A stretch of 40,323 bases of DNA. Origin: Acidobacteriota bacterium. GTDB lineage: Bacteria; Acidobacteriota; UBA6911; RPQK01; JAJDTT01. Numbering within the stretch: position 1 is the stretch's first letter; each line of letters opens with the position of its first letter. Positions 34,052 through 40,323 of this stretch are shown one piece after another. The position numbers and the translations under genes were made by a program. The stretch spans positions 34,014 through 74,336 of the forward strand of contig JAPPLF010000031.1 in the NCBI GenBank assembly GCA_028874215.1. The letters run 5' to 3'. The notes below the pieces were generated by a model. The model made no database searches. It saw only the letters and a program-made list of their open reading frames with translations, and was not told where the DNA came from.

Positions 34052-34210
34052 GGTGGGTTCTCCGCCTTGCCGGTCAAATCGGGGTCGAGGCTCATGTGAC
34101 GCATTCCTCCCGACGCCTCGCAAGCTCCTGCACCTTTGCGCCAGCATGGGATCATCCTCCGCAACTGACGCAGGTGCACGGAGGCATGAACTCCCCCTGG
34201 GCAGGTTTCC

Positions 34211-34810
34211 TCAGTCGTGCTTGTGACTATGGTCGTGGCGGACTTGGTGAAACACGACGTGCAGAAGCGATCCGCCGACGAACGCCTGATAGAGTTCCAC
34301 GCCACCGCTGCCGTCCCCGAAGACCCGGGCGCCGACAGCGTAACCGGCGACCGTGGCAACCAGGATCACTCCGATGCCGAGCAAAGCTCCCCCGAAGCCA
34401 TGCCGGGGGCGCAGCAGCCACCAGATCATCAGGCCAACCATAATCCGGTGCAGGATCACCGCCGGTGCGATTTGTACTCCTGTGGACACCAGCGCCGCCC
34501 CCTCCAGAAACACATGCAGCGCCAAGCCGGACAAACCGGCCAGGAGGGCCAGATTGTCGGTATGGGGCGCGAGCCTGTGTGAGACGAATTCAATTATGGC
34601 GGGTGTTCCGGCGCCCAGAGCGAAGACCACAATCGCCAGTACGCCGTAGCCGGCCCAGGCAGACGGAATCACCTGCCAGACAACGAGTGCCGGCACGGCG
34701 ACGTACATGAAGACGTCAACAAAACGTGCAGCACCAGGCCGGTCGTGCAGCCACCTGTAAAGGAACGCACCCACGACCGGCGCGGCGAGCGATCCGGCGA
34801 GTTGGAGCAT
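34211..34810 (-). CDS. ZIP-family metal transporter (ZupT-like, short)
   Basis: The 199-residue membrane protein has about seven hydrophobic segments. SGLALHVFLEGAALVS and IAPAVILHRIMVGLMIWWLL resemble the paired metal-site helices of ZIP transporters (HNxPEG and HExP in canonical members), though the residues are altered. The C-terminus VFHQVRHDHSHKHD is a His-rich tail. ZIP proteins import Zn or Fe into the cytoplasm. It is the last gene of the SPFH operon, 47 bases after the preceding stop. It is shorter than typical ZupT (about 250), and some helices may be missing at the N-terminus. Confidence 0.7.
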   Translation of the reverse strand: MLQLAGSLAAPVVGAFLYRWLHDRPGAARFVDVFMYVAVPALVVWQVIPSAWAGYGVLAIVVFALGAGTPAIIEFVSHRLAPHTDNLALLAGLSGLALHVFLEGAALVSTGVQIAPAVILHRIMVGLMIWWLLRPRHGFGGALLGIGVILVATVAGYAVGARVFGDGSGGVELYQAFVGGSLLHVVFHQVRHDHSHKHD

Positions 34811-34857
34811 GGCGATGGTCCGTACCCAATGCCTTGACTGCTCAATTCAAGGATGCG

Positions 34858-35379
34858 TCAGAAGTACAGGGTCAACAGGATGATGCTGCTCAGTCCACCG
34901 AGCATGAAGCTCATGGCGCTGACGGTGCCGCACACGGTGGCGAAATCCGCCAGGCGAAAGATCTGGCCTGCAACCACGAACAGCACCCGCGAGCGATCCA
35001 AATCGCCGTCGACGAACTCCTTCAATCCGGTTTCCGCCCCGTGCGCCTCCTTCACCGAGACCAGAGTCACCAGGACCATTGTCAGGGCCGATGCGAGAAT
35101 TCCAACCCCGAAGACGAGCAGGGTCAGCAAGGTGAACCAGTGGTAGGTCGTACTCTCGCCCCCCGCAGGTTCCCTCATGAATCCGACGATCAACGCTGCG
35201 CCGCCGGCATTGCCGTACAGCAACATGCGCGTCGACTCGTTGATCAAGCGGAACATGGTGTTGCGCCGCATGGCGACAACCTTGTAGAGTTCGCGCAGCC
35301 ATTCCTCGCCGACCTCTTCGGTGGAAAAGTCATCTACTTTTTTCAAGCGACCCTTCTCCTTTCGTGGCTTAGTTGCCAC
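34858..35379 (-). CDS. Unknown four-helix membrane protein
   Basis: The 173-residue protein has a basic N-terminus (MATKPRKEKGRLKKVDDF), an amphipathic region (about 25-45), then hydrophobic segments near 50-70, 82-108, 130-150 and 152-173. I do not recognise the family. Its start overlaps the stop of the binding-protein gene by 11 bases, so it belongs to the same operon and probably to the same membrane assembly. It may be an anchoring or ion-channel-like subunit; nothing in the sequence decides this. Confidence 0.7.
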   Translation of the reverse strand: MATKPRKEKGRLKKVDDFSTEEVGEEWLRELYKVVAMRRNTMFRLINESTRMLLYGNAGGAALIVGFMREPAGGESTTYHWFTLLTLLVFGVGILASALTMVLVTLVSVKEAHGAETGLKEFVDGDLDRSRVLFVVAGQIFRLADFATVCGTVSAMSFMLGGLSSIILLTLYF

Positions 35380-36532
35380 CGAATGCGGTCAACCTGATGA
35401 AATTCGATCCGGCATTCGTCCCAGGCTCGAATTCAACCTTCCAGTCATCAATGTCCACGGGGCCGGACCGCAATGCCTGCTCAAGAAAGTGCTCGCGCGT
35501 CAATTCCTCACCCATGCGCTCCAGCACGGCGATGACAAAGCGGCCAAGCATATAGCCCTCCAAAGACACCTCATTGGCCGCCGGTCGAACGGATTTCCCC
35601 GCTCGTTGGCTCTCCGATCGAAGGGCGCGTCGAAAATTTCGAACGATTCGACTGTTCGCGTCTGTCGGGTCCGGCACGACTTCGGTCACCACGACTTCGC
35701 TACTCGGCATCTCAATTCTCTGCTTCAATTCATAGGACAGAACAAAGGACAGATTGGCCATGATGTAGTCATGTCCCAAGCTGTTCGCCATGTTGATGAT
35801 ATCCGCATTGGTGGTATAGGTCCCGACGAGCAGAACGAAATCGAGATCGGCCTTCGCCAAGGTAAAGAGGCTTGCATGGACGGCATGCGTGTTGCGTGAG
35901 AAGGCCGCTTTCGCCAAGAGGGGAAGACCGTGCTCCTTGAGCGCCACCTTGTAGCCCCTCAACCCCGAACGGCCGAAGGCGTCGTCCTGATAGATAATGC
36001 CGAACCGGCTCTTGCCTTGTTTGCGAACGGCGTAGTCCACCAACATGAGGATTTCTTCCTCGTAGCTCGCCCGCAGATTGACGATATTCGGAAAGTGCTC
36101 GGCGTCGCGCAGAAATCCCGCGCCCGTAACGTGGCCCACAAAGGGAATCCCGGCCGCTCTCAGCACTGGAGCGATGCGCTTCGCCGTCGGCGTTCCCACG
36201 CCGCCGACGATGGCCAACACATCGTCCTCGGCGACGAATCTCTCCGCGTTCGCCGCCGCCTGGTCCGGTTCATAGCCGTCGTCGTGGGTGATCAACTGCA
36301 ACGACCTGCCGTTGACTCCCCCCCGAGCGTTCCATTCCCCGAACGCCGCGAGGATGCCCGACCGGTAGTAGTTCCCCAGATCCCTGTTCGGCCCCGTCAA
36401 ACAGGCGCTCTGCCCGAAGATGACCTTATCCGCGTACACGCCGGTCGCCGCCATCGACGGACACGGGACCAGCAGCAACGCCATTACCAGGAACAGCGCT
36501 GATCGAAGCATCCCGGGATGCAAGTCAGTCAT
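35369..36532 (-). CDS. Branched-chain amino-acid-type substrate-binding protein (orphan)
   Basis: ATG 36532 is set by one base of spacing after the previous stop. The 387-residue product has a Sec signal (MLRSALFLVMALLLVPCPSM, then AATG) and the periplasmic type-1 binding fold (Peripla_BP_6): SACLTGPNRDLGNYYRSGIL, AFGEWNARGGVNGRSLQLIT, EDDVLAIVGGVGTPTAKRI and YQDDAFGRSGLRGYKVALKE are all typical of LivJ-like proteins. No ABC permease or ATPase gene is in the operon, so it is unlikely to serve a classical importer. It may be a sensor domain that delivers ligand information to the SPFH proteins, or a partner of the fused permease (inference). Confidence 0.88.
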   Translation of the reverse strand: MTDLHPGMLRSALFLVMALLLVPCPSMAATGVYADKVIFGQSACLTGPNRDLGNYYRSGILAAFGEWNARGGVNGRSLQLITHDDGYEPDQAAANAERFVAEDDVLAIVGGVGTPTAKRIAPVLRAAGIPFVGHVTGAGFLRDAEHFPNIVNLRASYEEEILMLVDYAVRKQGKSRFGIIYQDDAFGRSGLRGYKVALKEHGLPLLAKAAFSRNTHAVHASLFTLAKADLDFVLLVGTYTTNADIINMANSLGHDYIMANLSFVLSYELKQRIEMPSSEVVVTEVVPDPTDANSRIVRNFRRALRSESQRAGKSVRPAANEVSLEGYMLGRFVIAVLERMGEELTREHFLEQALRSGPVDIDDWKVEFEPGTNAGSNFIRLTAFGGN

Positions 36533-36533
36533 C

Positions 36534-37829
36534 CTATTTTTCCCTTGCAGGTTTGTTGTCCTCTGCGCCCTCATCAGCGATCACATCCACCATCGGCTTC
36601 TGGTCGACCGGCTGCCCGACGCCTCCGGAGTGACTCTTGAGGTGACGATGGGAGAATATTGAGGGCGAATCGAATATGAGCGACCGGGGATTGACCCCCG
36701 TTGCGTGGTCACGCTCCGTGTGCTCCTTATGGAACTGCCCATCCAGCACGGGCCTGTCCTTCCCGACGGTTTCCAGAGTGTGCACGTTGGGTAGCGCGGT
36801 CGAACTCGGCAACCGCCCCTCAGCAGCGGCAACCCTCGAAGGCGGCGCTTCCAACGCAATCTGTGCCGGGGTGAATCCGGCTGCGCCGTCAATCATGTTG
36901 ATGTCGATAGTCGAAGCCCCACCCGGGTTTACCATCGACAGGCTTGCCTCGGTAAAGACCTCGCGCATGCGCTGCCAATAACGCGTGATGGCGACCTGTG
37001 TCGGATCCTTCCGATATTCATCCAGCAACGCCCTGAAGACCCCGGCGCTGCTTCGCGCCTGAACAACTCGTTCCCGGGCGCTCGCCTTTGCATTCAATAT
37101 CAACGCGTCGGCCTGCCCCTTGCTGCGGGCAACCAACCGTTCCCTCTTGCGATTTGCTGCGCTTACGGCTTGCTCGCGTTCCGCGATTGCGTCGTTGACG
37201 TCCCGGAATGCAGCCAGAGTCTCCGGGATCGGACGCACGCTGACGAGCTTGAGCGCGACGAGATCGATCCCGACAGCCAGAGTTTCGAGGCGTCCGATCA
37301 CCACGTCCAGCAGATGCTGTTGAATGAGATCGCGATTCGAAGTCATAATCAGGTCAACAAAGTGCTGCCCCAGAATATTGATCAACTCTTCCCGTACCAG
37401 CACCGTGAGCAACGCGCGGGGGTCGGAAGCCGCGAACAGGTACTGCTTCAGATTACGGATCTTGTACTGAATGGCCACGTCCACTTCGAGCAGGTTCGTG
37501 TCTCCGGACAGGACCGTGAAGTTGATCGTATCGCCGTTCCTGCTCGCTATCCGGTATCCGACGATTCTCTTGACCTTGCGGATATGCATCCGTTCGATGA
37601 GTGGGATGCGGTAGCCGATGCCCGGACCGACCGCCGCATCGACCACTCGCCCGAAGCGGGTACGGACGCCCTCCTCCTCCTTCTTGATGATGTAGATGCC
37701 ACTGGCCAGAATGCCGAGCGCGACAGCGGAGGCAAGGCCCGCAAGAAATTTCTTGCGGTGGAGGCCGCAAAAGTCAAATACGGCGTATATGACCCGCGTG
37801 CTCGGCGGAATTGATTGCTGCTCGTTCAT
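36534..37829 (-). CDS. SPFH/prohibitin-family membrane protein (HflK-like) with extended tail
   Basis: The 431-residue protein has one N-terminal membrane helix (about 28-46), followed by an SPFH domain beginning with EEEGVRTRFGRVVDAAVGPGIGY and running to about 230, then a coiled-coil region (NRKRERLVARSKGQADALIL). The last ~120 residues (from about 310) have no family I recognise and end with a charged tail. SPFH proteins form ring-shaped cages that set up membrane microdomains and usually regulate a membrane protease or transporter. It is translationally coupled to the next gene (1-base gap). No ftsH is nearby. Confidence 0.85.
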   Translation of the reverse strand: MNEQQSIPPSTRVIYAVFDFCGLHRKKFLAGLASAVALGILASGIYIIKKEEEGVRTRFGRVVDAAVGPGIGYRIPLIERMHIRKVKRIVGYRIASRNGDTINFTVLSGDTNLLEVDVAIQYKIRNLKQYLFAASDPRALLTVLVREELINILGQHFVDLIMTSNRDLIQQHLLDVVIGRLETLAVGIDLVALKLVSVRPIPETLAAFRDVNDAIAEREQAVSAANRKRERLVARSKGQADALILNAKASARERVVQARSSAGVFRALLDEYRKDPTQVAITRYWQRMREVFTEASLSMVNPGGASTIDINMIDGAAGFTPAQIALEAPPSRVAAAEGRLPSSTALPNVHTLETVGKDRPVLDGQFHKEHTERDHATGVNPRSLIFDSPSIFSHRHLKSHSGGVGQPVDQKPMVDVIADEGAEDNKPAREK

Positions 37830-37843
37830 TGGCCGAACCCGAT

Positions 37844-38737
37844 CTATCTCGGTACCTGCCTGCTGTCGAGATACTTGAACAACTCATTGTCCGCCGGCAG
37901 CATGAGCGTCGTGTTTCTGTCGATAATCAGATCGTAGCTGTCGAGGGCGCGGATGAACTTGTAGAACTCCGGATCGCGCCGGTAGGCCCTGCCGAGCAAC
38001 GCCATCGCCTCAGCTTCCGCGTCCCCAAGTATGGTGGTCGCCTGCGCGTGGGCGTCGGCCATGATCTTCTCGTGCTCGTTGATGGCGCGCGCCTCGACAC
38101 GGATCGCTATCTCCTCCCCTTCGCTGCGATACCGGGCGGCGATGCGGGCGCGCTCCGAGATCATTCGCTGGATCACGCTCGGCCGGTTCTCCATCGGCAA
38201 TGTGTATTCGACGATTCCGGCTCCGGTCACCTCGATACCGTAATTTTCCTTGGCGATGGGCGCGATGAGAGCCAGAATATCCTTGGACGCTCTGGTCAGA
38301 TCTTCGTGTTCCAGCCCCAGACTGATAAAGGCGTCTCGGGCCTCGTTGCTGATAACGATGCCGCTGCTCGATTGGAAGAGATTCGTCAGCCGCTCGGTAG
38401 CGCTCTCACCGGTTCGGATCGCTTCGACGAAGAGAATGGGATCCTGCACGCGCCAGAGCAGATACCCGTTCATCAGAACGCTCTTCTGGTCTTCCGTAAT
38501 CAGTTCCTGGGAGAGGTCGGTGAGAGCCTGAATCCGACGATCCACCTTGTAGATCTTGGATATGGGCCGGGGCCACTTCAGGTGGAGGCCGGGTTGCCTG
38601 ACGGGGGGAGATATCTTGCCGAAGTGGGTCAATACCCCGAGTTGCGTTTCGTCGATGATGTAAAGGCTATCGTAAGCGATTACGCCAAAAGCAATCACGG
38701 CAATGGTTGCGGGGATTCTCTTTATCTTCAAAGTCAT
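37844..38737 (-). CDS. SPFH/prohibitin-family protein, HflC-like
   Basis: ATG 38737 overlaps the previous stop (TGATG), so it is the chosen start; the frame is open upstream but lies inside the previous gene. The 297-residue product has an N-terminal TM helix (KRIPATIAVIAFGVIAYDSL), then IIDETQLGVLTHFGKISPPV and PGLHLKWPRPISKIYKVDRR, the SPFH signature of HflC. A coiled-coil region with EARAINEHEKIMADAHAQAT is followed by YKFIRALDSYDLIIDRNTTL and PADNELFKYLDS, which are conserved endings of HflC. It would pair with the SPFH partner downstream or with the fused permease-SPFH upstream. Confidence 0.9.
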   Translation of the reverse strand: MTLKIKRIPATIAVIAFGVIAYDSLYIIDETQLGVLTHFGKISPPVRQPGLHLKWPRPISKIYKVDRRIQALTDLSQELITEDQKSVLMNGYLLWRVQDPILFVEAIRTGESATERLTNLFQSSSGIVISNEARDAFISLGLEHEDLTRASKDILALIAPIAKENYGIEVTGAGIVEYTLPMENRPSVIQRMISERARIAARYRSEGEEIAIRVEARAINEHEKIMADAHAQATTILGDAEAEAMALLGRAYRRDPEFYKFIRALDSYDLIIDRNTTLMLPADNELFKYLDSRQVPR

Positions 38738-40323
38738 CACTTCTTGCTCCCCGGTTGATTGGCTGCCGAATCCTTGGGCGCGTCGACCGGTATCTTCGAT
38801 TGCTCCCGGCCGGCGCCCTCGGCGCGAGATCCCTTGCTGCCGGCCGGATCGTGCATCCTTACGGGCCTGTGATGACCGGCTTTGGCGCCCGCCTCCGCCG
38901 ATCTCCTCTTCCACAGCGCAACCTTTTCCAGACTGCGCCTGTTGGGCACGATGATCTTCGGTTTATCGGACAGTGCAGTTTCCAGCTTCTCCCGCCACAG
39001 CATGTTCCGAAGCACATTCGGCGCGCTTCGCATGGCGGCGGCCACCCGCTGGATCGCAGCGGACTCCGCCCCTGCCGTCGCCACTCTTCGGTGCGCCTCT
39101 CCATCGGCCTGCTCCACCTCGTAATCGGCATTGCCGTGCGCCCGGGGAATCAGCGATACCAGAAGCCGCTGCGCATTGGTGACAATCCGGGATTTATCCT
39201 CCTGCGCGCTCGATACTTCCCGGAAGGCGCTCATGGCCTCGGGCACGGGGCCGATGACCGACAGGTTCACCTTGATCGGCTCGACGCTCTCGAACACCAT
39301 GGCTTGCTCGCGCGGAAAGTGCGTATGCTTGTTTTCGAACAAGTCGTTGACGCTCCCTTCCAAGGCTTCCCGATGAACGTTGAGGAGCTGGTCCATGCTT
39401 CTGGCGGATACGAAGGAACGCACCTGGTCCCTGACGGCGTCCTCGATGAAGCTCTGCGGGTCGGCTATCCGGTAATGGTAGAGATAGGGGTCCTTCACCC
39501 GGTATTGCACATTGACGACGAGGGAAATCAGGTTCAGGTCACCGGACACATACTCGTGGGCGTCGCCGGCCATGATGGACTTCACTTCCCGGACCGGCCA
39601 TTTGTCGACCCGGACAAAGGGCCATGGGGCAAGATAGTGCAGACCCGGCGGCAGGTCCCTCCAGTAGACCTTGCCGTGCAGGCGGCCGTAGCCGACCGAG
39701 CCGGGAGGCACGATGGTAAAACCGCTGCCGAACAACAGTGCCAGGACCACTCCGCCGAGTATTTTGCCCGCCGGTGTGGAGGGAGAGATGGCGCCGCGGA
39801 ACGATCGGCCACGCGTCAGGTGCGCCCAAAACCGTCTCCAGCCCCTGGCCAGAGGCCGTAGGTTGATCAGCAGATCCTCCCAGCCACTGCTCAGGGCGCC
39901 GGCGCGGAACCGCCAGACGATCAGGGCGATGAGGCCCAAGGCGCCCGCCCATTGCAGCGCCAGAATCGCCGGCGAGTCAGAGGCCCCGAGGTACACGGGG
40001 ATCGCCAGGCCGGTGGCGAGAAGGAGGGTGTCGATCAGGATGGCAATGACGACGGTCACCGCAATGACCACGGACACGTAGATGGACGCGAAGCGCGCCC
40101 CGAACTGGCTCGTGATGATCGCGATGGTGCCCGTATTGGTCGCCGGACCCGTCATGAGAAAAATCAGCGCCGCTCCCGGACTGAAACCCTTGGCGACCAG
40201 CGCGGCGGCGATCGGCGTGCTCGCGGAAGCGCAAATGTAGAGGGGAACGCCGATCAGAACCATGACCGGGTAGGACATCCAGCGGGCATACTCGTTCGAC
40301 ATCAGATCGCTCGGAATCACCAG
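38737..40323 (-). CDS. SO_0444-type permease fused to SPFH domain (partial)
   Basis: The gene runs off the window's right edge; 529 codons are present, and the visible part begins in the middle of the permease. The first ~110 residues hold the C-terminal half of a DUF318/SO_0444-type permease: GVPLYICASASTPIAAALVA, FSPGAALIFLMTGPATNTGT and two further helices (to about 105). A helix near 118-136 and one near 186-203 lead into an HflK-like SPFH domain (IVPPGSVGYGRLHGKVYWRD, LPPGLHYLAPWPFVRVDKWP, then DLNLISLVVNVQYRVKDPYL). The C-terminal ~80 residues are basic and low-complexity. SO_0444-type permeases export Cu/Zn-like metals. The fusion is continuous in one frame and is the strongest novelty here: an SPFH ring protein tethered to a metal permease. 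Confidence 0.88.
   Translation of the reverse strand: MVIPSDLMSNEYARWMSYPVMVLIGVPLYICASASTPIAAALVAKGFSPGAALIFLMTGPATNTGTIAIITSQFGARFASIYVSVVIAVTVVIAILIDTLLLATGLAIPVYLGASDSPAILALQWAGALGLIALIVWRFRAGALSSGWEDLLINLRPLARGWRRFWAHLTRGRSFRGAISPSTPAGKILGGVVLALLFGSGFTIVPPGSVGYGRLHGKVYWRDLPPGLHYLAPWPFVRVDKWPVREVKSIMAGDAHEYVSGDLNLISLVVNVQYRVKDPYLYHYRIADPQSFIEDAVRDQVRSFVSARSMDQLLNVHREALEGSVNDLFENKHTHFPREQAMVFESVEPIKVNLSVIGPVPEAMSAFREVSSAQEDKSRIVTNAQRLLVSLIPRAHGNADYEVEQADGEAHRRVATAGAESAAIQRVAAAMRSAPNVLRNMLWREKLETALSDKPKIIVPNRRSLEKVALWKRRSAEAGAKAGHHRPVRMHDPAGSKGSRAEGAGREQSKIPVDAPKDSAANQPGSKK

Overview
The window looks like a metagenome-type contig from a high-G+C soil or marine bacterium, most likely Acidobacteriota (a PVC-group relative is the main alternative). 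The evidence is indirect: a DUF1549/DUF1553 cytochrome protein with two DUF1501 proteins, secreted TIM-barrel and beta-propeller glycoside-hydrolase-like proteins, an Nramp-like protein with an unusual insert, and many intergenic palindromes. No rRNA or universal marker gene is present to settle taxonomy. The first ~120 bases are homopolymer-rich and look like assembly noise.

Bases 1-9230 are visibly less G+C-rich than the rest and form a minus-strand defence/genome-maintenance island. In the direction of transcription it holds a coiled-coil/winged-helix protein, an HNH-type nuclease, remnants of two toxin-antitoxin modules, a NurA-domain nuclease, a HerA-type ATPase, a C5-cytosine DNA methyltransferase and a Vsr mismatch endonuclease. 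NurA and HerA are 9 bases apart and form the core. No intact restriction enzyme partner for the methyltransferase is visible.

Bases 9436-22495 are chromosomal-type genes, mostly on the minus strand: three secreted carbohydrate-related proteins, an isocitrate/isopropylmalate dehydrogenase-family enzyme, a GNAT acetyltransferase, a NYN-domain protein, tRNA-Arg(TCG), a PH-domain membrane protein, a TonB-dependent receptor with very His/Asp/Glu-rich loops, and the Nramp-like protein. Bases 22683-25376 are a small accessory patch: an AAA/DUF4143 ATPase and two vapBC modules, one broken, that share an operator design, with two clusters of a GGGGACAGTC repeat.

Bases 25809-34051 carry a CDF zinc exporter, the cytochrome/DUF1501 pair, a D-cysteine desulfhydrase-like enzyme and a second DUF1501 protein. 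From 40323 down to 34211 runs a tight six-gene minus-strand operon: an SO_0444-type permease fused to an SPFH domain (cut by the window edge), an HflC-like SPFH protein, a third SPFH protein, an orphan branched-chain-amino-acid-type binding protein, a four-helix membrane protein of unknown function and a ZIP-like metal transporter. This operon is the best candidate for an undescribed system. I read it as a membrane-microdomain-organised metal-transport machine; that function is inferred, not shown.

A third layer is dispersed palindromes of the type CGGCGGTTGGAAACCGCCG, found in at least four intergenic gaps and once as a 27-bp tandem array.
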